This document shows, one piece after another, positions 9,501-18,290 of a stretch of DNA of 64,000 bases. Under the pieces are notes generated by a model. It searched no databases and had not been told where the DNA came from. It was given only the letters and a program-made list of their open reading frames with translations. The translations under genes were made by a program, and so were the position numbers. Location: the NCBI GenBank assembly GCA_027485915.1, contig JAIXQA010000001.1, positions 62,001 to 126,000 on the forward strand, read 5' to 3'. The first letter of the stretch is position 1. Every line of letters starts with the position of its first letter. The stretch is from Alphaproteobacteria bacterium (lineage in GTDB: Bacteria; Pseudomonadota; Alphaproteobacteria; Caulobacterales; Aquidulcibacteraceae).

Positions 9501-10336
9501 CTAAACCCTTAATTGGCGCGTTTGCGAATCCATGGCCCGGAGAGGTCGAGGTTAGTGTCTCGAATCGACAGGTCGCCCGAGTTAGCCGCGCCATGACCTA
9601 TGGCCATTTGGCCGAAGCCCTCGACGCTGCCCCCATCTCACGCCGATTGAGTAAAGGCTGTCTTGTTGAATTCGCGACCAACGACCCCCCGCCGAAAGCG
9701 GGCAAGGCCGCTCTTTATGGCCCCGATGGGGTTATTGATATTGTGACGTGGTCAGCCACGCTTTGGGTAGCTAGCCAGACTTGGCGACTCGAAGGTTTGG
9801 TGCGCGGCTATCATGGCGGCGCATTTGGCCCCTATATCCCGATTGGGACCGGGATCGTGGCGCTGGATGAAGCTCTCGTGCCCGCAGATATGGACCCTAG
9901 CTTGATCGGTATGGGGTTGGAATGGGTTGCTAACCCGACTGGCTTGCCAGATATCGTGACACAGGTGCAAGCAAGCTTTTCTGGGCGCGCTAGTTTGCCT
10001 TGGTCACCCTGCCATTTAAGGGCGGGTAGGACCCAAAGCGGAATTCACTTCACTTGGGTGCGACGAGCGTGCGGGGATGGCGACAGCTGGGCGCTTTCAG
10101 ATGTGCCGCACGTCGTGGCCAAGGAGCGCTATGTCGTGACCTTATGGAGCGAGATGGGCGACAACCTTCGATCTATCGAGGTCGATGAACCGTCCTATTT
10201 GTATTCGAGTGAGGAGGAATTAGCCGATTTTGGCCACCCTCAAAGCCATGTTTCTATCTCTATTCGCCAATTAGGCCCGTCGGGGCTGCTTGGTTACCCC
10301 CTTGAGGAGCGGGTCAGCGTGCAAACCAATAGCTAG
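6584..10336 (+). CDS. Baseplate megatron / TIM-barrel host-contact protein (GTA g15)
   Basis: A 1250-residue protein, the largest of the cluster. The Gly/Ala-rich N-terminus (STIGSTLFGPVGGAVGAVAG) is typical of the family. It is followed by phage tail hub-like domains and a glycoside-hydrolase-like TIM barrel (about residues 370-650; DWTEYGGYNPPGSQDLYFPL and FIGLDWYPPL are seen). The C-terminal third carries phage tip-attachment-like and fibre-contact modules. The protein forms the tail tip and probably contacts the host surface. It ends the structural block, and the next gene 110 bases on is unrelated. Confidence 0.92.
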   Translation: MATLILSTIGSTLFGPVGGAVGAVAGNSIDQALISSLTPARAQPSRLSSLKVQGSGEGAAIPVVFGQARVTGHVIWAAQFKEHKTKRTLGGKGGQRVVERYYSISFALGLCEGPIQGIGRIWMNGELFDLSQVNYRLYLGDEDQEPDHLLEAIEGCDTAPAFRGIAYLVFEDLPVTAFNDRIPNISVEIMAAPPAEPNRPRLQDLARGVCLIPGAGEFAYATTPIQTMWKPGTAQSENVHVQSARTDLCVSLDNLARDLPNVDHVSLVVAWFGTDLRAAQCRIEPRVDQRYKPTRPRVWQVAGVSRGNANLVSSVDGRPAYGGTPDDVSVIEAISELKSRGFKVTLNPFVMMDIPAGNGLPNPGGGVGQPPYPWRGRISCLGNASPTDAQIAAFFGTASANHFSLRGLEPLYSGPTEWSYRRFILHQALLAKAAGGVDSFLIGSELIGLTRAQSTTGQFPAVAALKALAAEVRTLLGAEVAIGYAADWTEYGGYNPPGSQDLYFPLDPLWADPNLDFIGLDWYPPLTDRRPGEPAPDFAALQAGIESGEGYDFYYANEADRLNRSRTPITDSVYQEPWVWRAKDIRNFWSQTHFERVAGQRRTMPTPWVPQSKPIRLMEMGFPAVDKGANRPSVFPDPKSSEAGLPPFSTGARDDGEQRLALEASLAYWRDHSPVSSVDGRPMILSEHVFLWTWDARPFPHFPHLQSVWGDGAHAATGHWLAGRAGILPVRDLLAAIAAKAGLAHLKLEGVSGFIEGYVVETPTTARALIDSLLQPLSLEAHPRFDGLLIEDVGSAEAPHILACSDFQLRDGAADFSRVRQPQEAPSQVQVTTYASERDFEPASFLAEGTGGSGVTLAVNLPMVLDAESRQTIAARLAVSAPIERMQGKLAPCCAASLHVGDRFLWEDGTLWRVDRLEGAWAQELIASPAPNARSKPLASHAVTPKPRVPWTAAAPDLVVLDLPAPFTQTLTPKPLIGAFANPWPGEVEVSVSNRQVARVSRAMTYGHLAEALDAAPISRRLSKGCLVEFATNDPPPKAGKAALYGPDGVIDIVTWSATLWVASQTWRLEGLVRGYHGGAFGPYIPIGTGIVALDEALVPADMDPSLIGMGLEWVANPTGLPDIVTQVQASFSGRASLPWSPCHLRAGRTQSGIHFTWVRRACGDGDSWALSDVPHVVAKERYVVTLWSEMGDNLRSIEVDEPSYLYSSEEELADFGHPQSHVSISIRQLGPSGLLGYPLEERVSVQTNS

Positions 10337-10446
10337 CCCCCCTTTCGCCGCCAGTTGAGAGCGCCTAAGTCTCTACGATACGCGGTGGGTGGCCTCAAAA
10401 TTTTGGGTGGACTCGCCGGATTTGTCAGAAACCGGGAGATGAAGGC

Positions 10447-11391
10447 GTGGCAGAAGAACCTTATGCAGTGCTTGGCGTTACACGCGGAGCCCCATTTGCC
10501 GAGGTTCGCAAAGCCTATCGCAAGCTCGCCAAAGAACTCCATCCAGATGCAAACCCGAATAATAAGGTAGCTGAAGAACGCTTCAAACGCGTTTCGGCCG
10601 CCTTTACATTTCTCGACGACCCGGACCGGAAAGCGAAATACGACCGTGGTGAGATCGATGCCGACGGTAATCCGAAGTTTGCCGGCTTTGGCGGTGGTGG
10701 ACGCGGACCGTTTAGTGGTGGCGACCCCTTTGGCCCAGGCGGCCCCTTCGGCGGGGCGGGGGCTGGACGGCGCACGACTGGCCCTGGGCAACCAGAGTTC
10801 GAAGATATGTTTGGCGACTTGTTTGGTGCAGCCTTTGGCGCGCGTGGTGGCGCACGACCTGGCTTTCAAGCCGGTGCCAAAGGCCAAGACATTCAAACCA
10901 CGATCAAGATCGACTTTGAAGATGCCATCGCCGGCACCAAGCAACGGGTCAAGGTTGGTGACCGGACCATTGATGTAACGATCCCAGCCGGTGTTGAAAC
11001 AGGCAGAACCCTCAGGCTGCGGGGACAAGGGGGCGCAGGCCAAGGGGGGATGCCTGCTGGCGATTTGATGGTGACGGTCACGGTGAAGCCCCATCCCGTA
11101 TTCCAGCGTGATGGCGACGATGTCCGGATGGATCTGCCTGTCTCCTTGCGCGAAATTCTTGAAGGTGGGCGGGTTGAAGCCACGATTCCCAGCGGAACTG
11201 TTTCGCTTACCATCCCACCTGGTTCGAATTCCGGGACAGTTTTGCGGTTGAAGGGTAAGGGCGTTGCCCGTCCCGGCGCACCGGGTGACTTGTTCATCCG
11301 CTTGATTTTGGGCTTACCCGAGGGCGATAATGGTGAATTGAAAACGCTTCTGGCAAAATGGTCACGGTGGGATGAACCACCCAAGCGCTAA
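10447..11391 (+). CDS. DnaJ-family co-chaperone, CbpA-like (no zinc finger)
   Basis: A 314-residue protein with an N-terminal J domain (residues 4-70; HPD motif at 32-34 in KELHPDANPN), a Gly/Phe-rich linker (about 78-125) and two DnaJ C-terminal substrate domains. The four CxxCxGxG zinc repeats of canonical DnaJ are missing, so it belongs to the CbpA / type II group. It would stimulate DnaK ATPase. The start is GTG at 10447, which immediately gives the J-domain sequence AEEPYAVLGV. The linker is unusually rich in FGGGGRGPFSGGDPFGPGG text. It stands after the GTA block but has no evident link to it. Confidence 0.9.
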   Translation: MAEEPYAVLGVTRGAPFAEVRKAYRKLAKELHPDANPNNKVAEERFKRVSAAFTFLDDPDRKAKYDRGEIDADGNPKFAGFGGGGRGPFSGGDPFGPGGPFGGAGAGRRTTGPGQPEFEDMFGDLFGAAFGARGGARPGFQAGAKGQDIQTTIKIDFEDAIAGTKQRVKVGDRTIDVTIPAGVETGRTLRLRGQGGAGQGGMPAGDLMVTVTVKPHPVFQRDGDDVRMDLPVSLREILEGGRVEATIPSGTVSLTIPPGSNSGTVLRLKGKGVARPGAPGDLFIRLILGLPEGDNGELKTLLAKWSRWDEPPKR

Positions 11392-11415
11392 GCTGACGCA
11401 ATAGGATGAGTGGCT

Positions 11416-12156
11416 ATGAGTCTTTTGGGGGATAAGCCGATTATCGGCATCGTTCTGGACGAGAACACCAGCCAAGGCGGGGCGTCTTATGAGACGGGCA
11501 AGGGCTATTTTCGAGCGATTGAAAAGGCCGGCGGCGTTGCGTTGGGCCTGCCTTACGCTTCAGACTCTCTTGCGTTTGCACGCCAGCATTGTGCGGGGCT
11601 GATGTCGACGGGTGCGCGGATCAAATTTCCTTCTGAGTGGTATGTTCCTGGCGAAGAAAGCTATGCGCCCTACTCAGACCGCTTTGCCATAGAGCGGGCT
11701 CTGGTAGAGATGTTTTTAGCCGAAGATCGGCCGTATTTGGGTATTTGCAACGGGATGCAAATGCTGGGTTGTTTATCCGGCTGTCGAATGAGCGGCAACG
11801 CTAAATCCTACACCGACGGCACCATTGCTCATGATGATCGTACCACCCGTCATGGCGTTAAAGTGAAGACGGGAACCAAGCTGCAGGCCATCACTGGCCT
11901 TGATTATCTTCAGGTCAATAGTTTTCATCGTGAGGCTTTGGTCGAGATCAGCGATCAAATTATCGTGTCAGGCTATTCCGATGATGGCCTCGTCGAAGCC
12001 ATAGAGCGACCCGATCGCCTCTTTGTCATGGGCGTGCAATGGCACCCAGAGCGACTGATTGAGGAAACGTCAGACTCTGATGCACTCTTTCAGGCCTTCG
12101 TAACATCGGCATATGAATGGGCCAAAGCCTCCCGATTGCAGCCTTTGGCGCTGTAA
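11416..12156 (+). CDS. Class I glutamine amidotransferase-like gamma-glutamyl hydrolase (C26 family)
   Basis: A 246-residue protein of the gamma-glutamyl-gamma-aminobutyrate hydrolase (PuuD-like) family. The triad is complete: Cys111 in LGICNGMQMLG, and His210 and Glu212 in GVQWHPERL. Relatives cleave gamma-glutamyl amides such as gamma-glutamyl-GABA in putrescine use, but no other polyamine gene is nearby, so the substrate is unknown. I prefer the ATG at 11416; the track begins at a GTG two codons earlier. Confidence 0.85.
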   Translation: MSLLGDKPIIGIVLDENTSQGGASYETGKGYFRAIEKAGGVALGLPYASDSLAFARQHCAGLMSTGARIKFPSEWYVPGEESYAPYSDRFAIERALVEMFLAEDRPYLGICNGMQMLGCLSGCRMSGNAKSYTDGTIAHDDRTTRHGVKVKTGTKLQAITGLDYLQVNSFHREALVEISDQIIVSGYSDDGLVEAIERPDRLFVMGVQWHPERLIEETSDSDALFQAFVTSAYEWAKASRLQPLAL

Positions 12157-12296
12157 TTGGATGTCCTTCGTATCATGACCACACTGTTACAGCCTTCACA
12201 GTGCGGGTACAGTGGACCAGATGGGCTGCCACGATGAACGAAACGGATCGATCGCGTTTAGTCCACGTTCAGAACCATGCGTGTAATCTTGTCCTT

Positions 12297-12647
12297 ATGA
12301 AAAAGCTGATCGCCCTTTTGTTGAGCTCGTCTCTTCTAGCCAGTCTTAGTCTGGTTGGGCCTGCGGAAGCAGGGCGGATATCTGCTGCGCCACCCAGCCC
12401 AACAGGCTTGGTGCTTCGCGAAGATGTTCGCAATGGCGGCCTGTTTCAACTAGCGAGCCAAATCGTTCCTCTAAGCCAAGTCTTGGAAATGATTAATGCC
12501 ATTGAGCCAGGCAATCAGCTCGACACACAGATTGTGACCGAGAACGGGCGGCCATTTTATATCGTGCGCTGGCAGGCCTCTCGTGGCCGCATCATGATAT
12601 TTAAAGTCGATGCTCAATCGGGGCAAATTGTCGGCCGCCAAGGCTAG
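12297..12647 (+). CDS. Secreted PepSY-domain protein
   Basis: A 116-residue protein with a clear signal peptide (MKKLIALLLSSSLLASLSLVGPAEAG), followed by a PepSY-like domain in which GRPFYIVRWQASRGRIMIFKVDAQSGQIVG is diagnostic. The track's longer ORF begins inside the upstream gene; the ATG at 12297 is chosen because it opens the signal peptide. It precedes a PhoP/PhoQ-like pair by about 90 bases. PepSY proteins are often encoded beside such pairs and may modulate the kinase or a periplasmic protease. Confidence 0.85.
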   Translation: MKKLIALLLSSSLLASLSLVGPAEAGRISAAPPSPTGLVLREDVRNGGLFQLASQIVPLSQVLEMINAIEPGNQLDTQIVTENGRPFYIVRWQASRGRIMIFKVDAQSGQIVGRQG

Positions 12648-12738
12648 GCTGCTTTTGGGCCAATGTCCGTGCTAATGGACATGCCTTCAGGCCCGTCTGG
12701 CCATTTGGTAACATTTGGTTGTGAGAGGAGTGCAGCGG

Positions 12739-13425
12739 ATGCGCTGTCTGGTAGTGGAAGATGATCCCGATTTGCGGCGCCAACTGGAGCGTGCCTTGCA
12801 GGATTCCGGCTACGCCGTGGATGTTGCCGCCGATGGCGAAGAAGGCCATTTTCTTGGCGAAACCGAACCCTATGATGTTATCGTTTTGGATTTAGGTCTG
12901 CCGCTGATCGATGGTGTGACCGTGCTGGAGCGTTGGCGCAATGCTGGAAAAGTCGTTCCAGTTCTGATTTTGACTGCCCGCGATCGTTGGAGCGAAAAGG
13001 TTGCAGGCTTTGATGCCGGTGCGGATGATTATCTGACCAAGCCATTCCACATCGAAGAATTGCTGGCGCGACTGCGCGCCCTAGTTCGCCGCGCAGCTGG
13101 ACACGCCACCCCAGCGTTGGAGTGTGGCGACTTAAGACTGGACCCGCGTGCCCAACGTGCCACTGTGGCAGGAGATCCGGTGAAATTGACCAGCCATGAG
13201 CTTCGTCTTTTGACCTATTTGATGCACCACGTGGGTCGCGTAGTGCCGCGATCTGAATTGATCGAACATATTTATGACCAAGACTTTGATCGCGACTCCA
13301 ACACGATTGAGGTCTTTGTCGGACGGCTACGCAAGAAGATTGGACAAGACCGGATCGCCACCATTCGGGGGCTGGGCTATCAATTGCTGGACCCAGACGC
13401 CGCCAGCCAGTCGGCTAAGGGGTGA
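12739..13425 (+). CDS. OmpR/PhoP-family response regulator
   Basis: A 228-residue regulator. The receiver domain spans residues 1-115, with acidic residues in VVEDDPD, the phosphoacceptor Asp51 in VIVLDLGLP and the conserved Lys in DDYLTKPF. The winged-helix DNA-binding domain is residues 130-225 (LTSHELRLLTYLMHH, NTIEVFVGRLRKKIG). GAGAGGAG ahead of the ATG at 12739 supports this start rather than the track's 12715. It overlaps its kinase by four bases (GTGA). The kinase type suggests a PhoPQ-like system. Confidence 0.93.
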   Translation: MRCLVVEDDPDLRRQLERALQDSGYAVDVAADGEEGHFLGETEPYDVIVLDLGLPLIDGVTVLERWRNAGKVVPVLILTARDRWSEKVAGFDAGADDYLTKPFHIEELLARLRALVRRAAGHATPALECGDLRLDPRAQRATVAGDPVKLTSHELRLLTYLMHHVGRVVPRSELIEHIYDQDFDRDSNTIEVFVGRLRKKIGQDRIATIRGLGYQLLDPDAASQSAKG

Positions 13426-14807
13426 GGTCTAAGCGCTCTCTTGCAGGGCGACTTGTCGCCGTTGCCGCGATTTGGTCAGCTTTGGTGCTGGTTGCGACTG
13501 GCTATGGCCTATCAGCCCTGTTTCGCAACTCTGTTTTTGAGGCCTTCGATCGCGAGCTGACGGTTTCAATTGATGCTTTGGCTGCGACGATCGAAACCGA
13601 TCCTCAAGGGCAATTGCGGGTGCCGCGTCCGCCAACAGATCCGCGCTTTGTTCGCCCCTTGTCTGGCCATTATTGGCGGGTTGTCGATGTAACCTCAGGG
13701 CCAAAACTTTTGGGTATGGGCGTCAGTTCACGCTCGGTTTGGGACGAACCTTTCGAACCGCCTTTGCCACTGGTCGAACAAGTCCTCATTCAGCCAGGGA
13801 CTACCCAGACCGTCGAAATGAGCCGAGACAAGGAGCGTTTGCGGGTCGCCGCCCGCTTGGTGCAATTGCCGGGAAGAGAAAATCAAACGCTTCTCATGGT
13901 TGGTGCTGATACGGGCGAAGCGGTTGCCGCCGGCGATCGGTTCAATCTTGCGCTATCGATGGGCCTCTTGGCCCTTGCGCTCGGACTATTGGGCGCGATT
14001 TTTCTGCAAGTTCAATTGGGTCTCGAGCCATTGCGTCGGATGGGGCGCGAACTTGCCATGATCCGAAATGGCGAGCGTGACCGCTTGGATGAAGACGCGC
14101 CAAAGGAGCTTGCCCCACTAGCTGGCGAACTAAATGCCCTCATCTCGCACAATCAAGAAGTGGTTGAGCGCGCCCGCACGCATGTCGGCAATTTGGCGCA
14201 TGCCCTGAAGACGCCCTTATCGGTTCTACTCAATGAATCCCGACAACATCAAGGCGAGTTTGAGGATTTGGTTGCCCGCCAAGCGCAAGCCATGACGCGC
14301 CAGGTCGAACATTATTTAAAGCGCGCTTCTGCCGCCGCGCGCGCAGAATCTCTTGGCGCTAGAACCCCAGTTGGCCCGGTTATTGATGATGTGAGCCGCA
14401 CCTTAGGCCGTCTGTTCAAAGCCGAAGGGGTGAAAGTCTCAGCCCGCTTCGACGACAATCTAATTTTCCGGGGCGAGAAGGAAGATTTAGAAGATTTGAT
14501 CGGCAATTTGTCTGAAAATGCTTGTAAATATGGCGGCGGACTTGTTGAGATTGAAGCGCGCATGGCCACGAATGGCCAGATTGAGATTACCATTGAGGAC
14601 GATGGCGAGGGCCTCGAAGGCGATGCTTTGGTTGCCGCGCTCAAGCGGGGAGCGCGCTTGGATGAGACCTTGCCTGGCTCTGGGCTTGGATTGTCGATTT
14701 GCGATGAATTGGCGCGTGCTTACGGTGGCAGTCTAAAGCTGGACCGATCTGAATTGGGTGGTTTACGCGCTCAATTATTTCTACCCGCCGCCGAAACATC
14801 TGTTTAG
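13422..14807 (+). CDS. PhoQ-like sensor histidine kinase
   Basis: A 461-residue membrane kinase. One transmembrane segment lies at about residues 10-32, a periplasmic sensor at about 36-172, and a second membrane segment at about 175-198. A HAMP-like region follows, then the phosphoacceptor His260 in NLAHALKTPLSVLLNE, the PhoQ-type H-box, and an HATPase domain with NLSENACKYGG and GSGLGLSICDEL. The start is the GTG that overlaps the regulator's stop. It should phosphorylate the upstream regulator in response to an envelope signal; the ligand cannot be told from sequence. Confidence 0.92.
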   Translation: MRSKRSLAGRLVAVAAIWSALVLVATGYGLSALFRNSVFEAFDRELTVSIDALAATIETDPQGQLRVPRPPTDPRFVRPLSGHYWRVVDVTSGPKLLGMGVSSRSVWDEPFEPPLPLVEQVLIQPGTTQTVEMSRDKERLRVAARLVQLPGRENQTLLMVGADTGEAVAAGDRFNLALSMGLLALALGLLGAIFLQVQLGLEPLRRMGRELAMIRNGERDRLDEDAPKELAPLAGELNALISHNQEVVERARTHVGNLAHALKTPLSVLLNESRQHQGEFEDLVARQAQAMTRQVEHYLKRASAAARAESLGARTPVGPVIDDVSRTLGRLFKAEGVKVSARFDDNLIFRGEKEDLEDLIGNLSENACKYGGGLVEIEARMATNGQIEITIEDDGEGLEGDALVAALKRGARLDETLPGSGLGLSICDELARAYGGSLKLDRSELGGLRAQLFLPAAETSV

Positions 14808-14926
14808 ATTTAAATTTTACTTTGTTTTGCCTGCAAACGCCTAATTAACCCATTTTAGATACCATACTGTGCTTGGTGGCCATGGATGTTGGGGCCGCGC
14901 GTGAGTATCGACTTGAGTTTCAGCAG

Positions 14927-16333
14927 ATGACTGTTCTAACCGACGACAAGATTGCAGCCTTAAAGGCCCTGTTGCTCTCAACCCCGCCAGCAACTGCCGG
15001 AAAGCTGTGGGCGCTATTGGAACGCATGAAAGTTCAAGGCGTTCAGTCGATCCCGACTGGAGAATTGCTCAACGCCATGCGCGAAGCTGGCATTCCTTCG
15101 AGCTTTGCGACAGGACAAGGTCACACCCGCGTCCTAAGCTTTGACCGGCTGTTTTTTGAGCCTTTTGAAAACCTATTTGAAAACGGGCCGTTGCATCGCC
15201 TGATGCCGGGTTCTTTGCCGCGGATCGGATTAGGCCCGGTCTGGAAGCTGATCATCGGCCAATTGGCTCCAGATGCCTATGTGGATCTCGAACCCTTGGG
15301 AACAGCCGCCAGTCTTAGAGGCGATATGGGCCAAGCCCGAGACTACGCTCAAAAAATGCGTACCGAGCTTCTATCCAATATCCAGGACATTCCATCAGAG
15401 CGCTTGAGCGCCTTGTCGAAAATGCCAGAGGCCTCTCATGTACTGGGTCGTTTGATCCCGCTCCTGCAAGCGGAAAAGGCCGGTCGGGAGATTTGGACAG
15501 GGGTTCAAAGTCTGCGCGGCGATATGCATGAGCAATCGATTTTGCGGCTGGCAACCGCGGTTAAAGAGGCAGAAAACACCAATCCGCAGACGGCTGCCGA
15601 AATCCTTCTGCTGACGATGTCGGTTTTGCCAAAGCCGTATCAGGCCTTGCGCGTATTGCAGCGCGTGTCTCGAGGCGTCGATGACCGCAAGATAGATACA
15701 ACCCATTTCGCGGTTGTTGGCCGGCGCGTCATTGCGCTGTTGCGCCGCGAAGGGACAGTGATTGAACATGCCGCTCTTGGTGGTACTTTTGATGTCGATG
15801 CCGTTGCGGTGGCTATCGACCGGCATAACAAGCTGGTGCACGGTATGACGCGCGACACCATTCTTTCGCCAAACGGCCCTTGGCGGCAAGAATTAACAGC
15901 GATCTGTGGTCAAGTCGGTTCCCGGTTGGAAATGATTTGCCATGCGGCTGTGAAGGCTTTGGATCAAGCTTTGCCCATGGACATGGTCCGCAAGAAAAAT
16001 GCGGGCATGCTAACAGAGCCTCGATATAGTGCGCCAATCGATCCGGCCAAAGTCGAAGTGGCGCGGTGTCATATGCAATTCTTGGTGGCCACGCGCCTTC
16101 TAGCTCCGCTGGCGGGTTTCGGGGGCTTCCGTGACAATGCGAGCCGGACCAGTGCGGGTCAACTAGACGCTGTCTGTGAGGGGCTGGTCCGCGTTGCGCG
16201 GGAAGGGGAAACGTCGCCCCACTTCCAAGACTGGATCAATGCTGTCTCTACTTTGATCAATGCGTTAGATGGGCAATTGCCTGCCAAGAATTTTGAACGC
16301 CGGATGAGCGCCCTTCTGAAAAAGGCTGCATAA
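14927..16333 (+). CDS. Unrecognised 468-residue protein
   Basis: I do not recognise this protein. It is mostly helical in appearance, with no signal peptide or clear membrane segment. It contains LLLSTPPATAGKLWALLERM near the start, and later LLRREGTVIEHAALGGTFDVDA and NKLVHGMTRDTILSPNGPW. The TTG/GTG/ATG starts at 14873-14882 lack a ribosome site; I place the start at the ATG giving MTVLTDDKIAAL, with moderate confidence. It is transcribed like the PhoPQ-like pair upstream, but about 120 bases apart. The base composition is like its neighbours. Confidence 0.7.
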   Translation: MTVLTDDKIAALKALLLSTPPATAGKLWALLERMKVQGVQSIPTGELLNAMREAGIPSSFATGQGHTRVLSFDRLFFEPFENLFENGPLHRLMPGSLPRIGLGPVWKLIIGQLAPDAYVDLEPLGTAASLRGDMGQARDYAQKMRTELLSNIQDIPSERLSALSKMPEASHVLGRLIPLLQAEKAGREIWTGVQSLRGDMHEQSILRLATAVKEAENTNPQTAAEILLLTMSVLPKPYQALRVLQRVSRGVDDRKIDTTHFAVVGRRVIALLRREGTVIEHAALGGTFDVDAVAVAIDRHNKLVHGMTRDTILSPNGPWRQELTAICGQVGSRLEMICHAAVKALDQALPMDMVRKKNAGMLTEPRYSAPIDPAKVEVARCHMQFLVATRLLAPLAGFGGFRDNASRTSAGQLDAVCEGLVRVAREGETSPHFQDWINAVSTLINALDGQLPAKNFERRMSALLKKAA

Positions 16334-16416
16334 GGCCAAGGTTGATCGCGCAAGCTTGAACCATTTGCCTGCGACATTTTCACCCTCAAGCCTTGAACCG
16401 AAAGGTAGGAGCGTGC

Positions 16417-17613
16417 ATGTCGCCTTTTATCATGACTCAATTCCCCCCGCTTTTCGTTGCTGGACTTTTTTGGCTTGCCTTGCTTGTTGCCTTGGTCGGG
16501 GCCGCTTGGTGGGTGCTGCGGGCTGGGGCACGAGGTGGTGCACTTGAAGGTGATCGCGCAGACTTGGAGGTCTATCAGGACCAAATCGCAGAAATAGAAC
16601 GCGATTTGGTGCAAGGCCGTATTTCGGAGGAAGCGGCGCAAGCGGGAAAACTTGAGATCGGGCGCAGACTTGTTCAGGCACGCGACCGTACCTTAACTGA
16701 AGGGCCGCGCTTGGGCCGGCTGGCCTTGACGAGTGTCGCCGCAGCCATCGCACTCGGGACAGGGGCGCTCTATCTGATCTATGGCTCGCCCCAAAAGACT
16801 GACCAACCCTTTGCCGAGCGGGAAGCAGAACTTTTGTCGCGCCCGCCAGAGACCTTGAGCGAAGATGAGGTCATGCTTATTTTGCAAGAGCAGGCAAAAA
16901 AGTCACCCAAAGACCCCAAGCCGCACGCCCTCATGGCACAGGTCTTGAGTAGCGCTGGCCGAGATCAAGATGCACTTCGGGCTTTCCAGGCTGCCCTGCG
17001 CCGGGATCCTGAAAATGCTGAGCTCATTGCTGAGACGGGTGCCATTTTGATGCGCTTGAACAACGGCGTCGTCGGGGCAGATGCCAGATCAGCCTTTGAT
17101 GCTGCTTTGCGTCTCAATCCAAATTCCCCAAGTGCGCTTTTCTTCTTGGGACTGGCGGATTGGCAGGCAGGAAAAAAGAAAGAGGCTTTGGCGTCTTGGC
17201 GTAACGCCTTTGTGGTCAATGGAAAAGACGCCGATACCAAAGCCCAATTGGTTGGACGGGTCGCCGAAGTCTTGTCGCAACTGGACCGCGGCCCAGGGGA
17301 GGGTGACGCCCCGCCCATGGCCGCGATGGCCAATGAAAACCCCGCCGCACAAAAAGCCTTTATCGAGACCATGATTGCAAAGCGAGTCGACCGTTTGGCG
17401 GAAAATCCATCAGACCCCGCACTACGGCTGTCGGCAGCGCGGGTTTTGTTAATGACGGGCAAGCTACAAGAGGCCAGAGAGATTCTGCTGGTTGGCCAGA
17501 AGCAACAGGCAGGCGATCCGCTCTTGTCAGCCGTTTTCGGTTTGGCATTGCAGAGCGTGCCAAGCTTAGACGCTGCCGGCCCAACTGGGCCAGCTTCGAT
17601 GCCGAAAAGGTGA
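16417..17613 (+). CDS. ccmI: Cytochrome c biogenesis protein CcmI (CycH)
   Basis: A 398-residue membrane protein that holds apocytochrome c for heme attachment. Two N-terminal membrane helices (about residues 8-32 and 108-128, ALTSVAAAIALGTGALYLIYG) flank a cytoplasmic loop with EVYQDQIAEIERDLVQGRIS, a CcmI signature. A TPR domain (about 160-290; DALRAFQAALRRDPENAELI and FDAALRLNPNSPSALFFLG) follows. The start is the ATG at 16417 after GGTAGGAG. It leads the ccmI-E-F-H operon. Confidence 0.92.
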   Translation: MSPFIMTQFPPLFVAGLFWLALLVALVGAAWWVLRAGARGGALEGDRADLEVYQDQIAEIERDLVQGRISEEAAQAGKLEIGRRLVQARDRTLTEGPRLGRLALTSVAAAIALGTGALYLIYGSPQKTDQPFAEREAELLSRPPETLSEDEVMLILQEQAKKSPKDPKPHALMAQVLSSAGRDQDALRAFQAALRRDPENAELIAETGAILMRLNNGVVGADARSAFDAALRLNPNSPSALFFLGLADWQAGKKKEALASWRNAFVVNGKDADTKAQLVGRVAEVLSQLDRGPGEGDAPPMAAMANENPAAQKAFIETMIAKRVDRLAENPSDPALRLSAARVLLMTGKLQEAREILLVGQKQQAGDPLLSAVFGLALQSVPSLDAAGPTGPASMPKR

Positions 17614-17687
17614 GGGAAAGTGACGCAAAGGTTGCTTTTCATACATGAAGTGACGCAGTAATTTGTGGGAAAGATTGAGTAAGAGCC

Positions 17688-18206
17688 ATGCGCAGACGTG
17701 ACCGCCGCCTTCTTCTGATTTCTGCCGCAGGGATTGTCCTGCTGGGTGCAACGGCGGTTGCCAGCGTGGCTTTGCGCCAAACGGCCTCCTTCTTTTATTC
17801 GCCCACCGATGCTCAAGCCAAGCAACCAACCTCAGGCACGCAAGCACGCATTGGCGGACTTGTTGCCAAGGGCACTGTGGTGCGGGGTGATAATGGCCGT
17901 GTCAATTTCGTTGTGACGGACATGAATGCCGATGTCCGTGTCAGCTATCGTGGTGTGCTACCTGATCTGTTCCGCGAGGGCCAAGGTGTCGTCGCAGAGG
18001 GTAAGTTTACGGCGCCAGACACGTTTGAGGCGCGCACCATTTTGGCTCGCCACGATGAGAATTACATGCCCAAGGAAGTGGCTGATTCATTGAAGGCTTC
18101 TGGCCAGTGGCGCGATGCCCCTTTGCCCGTTAGTCAATCCAGCAACCAATCGAATTTGGGTACTGGTGCCGGCATGGTGAACCCCGCACATACGGGTTCA
18201 AAGTAA
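17688..18206 (+). CDS. ccmE: Periplasmic heme chaperone CcmE (CycJ)
   Basis: A 172-residue membrane-anchored OB-fold protein. It has one N-terminal membrane helix (about residues 8-28), and the heme-binding His122 and Tyr126 lie in LARHDENYMPKEV, the family signature. It receives heme from CcmC at the membrane and passes it to CcmF. It is followed by ccmF after 84 bases. The C-terminal tail after residue 135 is polar and variable, as usual. Confidence 0.96.
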   Translation: MRRRDRRLLLISAAGIVLLGATAVASVALRQTASFFYSPTDAQAKQPTSGTQARIGGLVAKGTVVRGDNGRVNFVVTDMNADVRVSYRGVLPDLFREGQGVVAEGKFTAPDTFEARTILARHDENYMPKEVADSLKASGQWRDAPLPVSQSSNQSNLGTGAGMVNPAHTGSK

Positions 18207-18290
18207 ACGTGACTATGCTCGGCCATAAAAACGCGATTTGAGCAGCGGAAACAGGTTGAACCCAACGGCCTGCGGGGTACATAGACGACT

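Noticed and set aside
1-10336. Ordinary prophage
   Set aside because: No integrase, lysis, replication or repressor gene is visible, and the gene order follows the GTA pattern exactly, including DUF2460, DUF2163 and the TIM-barrel protein. The upstream side is outside the window, so this is not absolute.
16965-17825. 286-codon minus-strand ORF across ccmI and the ccmE start
   Set aside because: It is antisense to recognisable CcmI and CcmE frames, with no domain or ribosome site.
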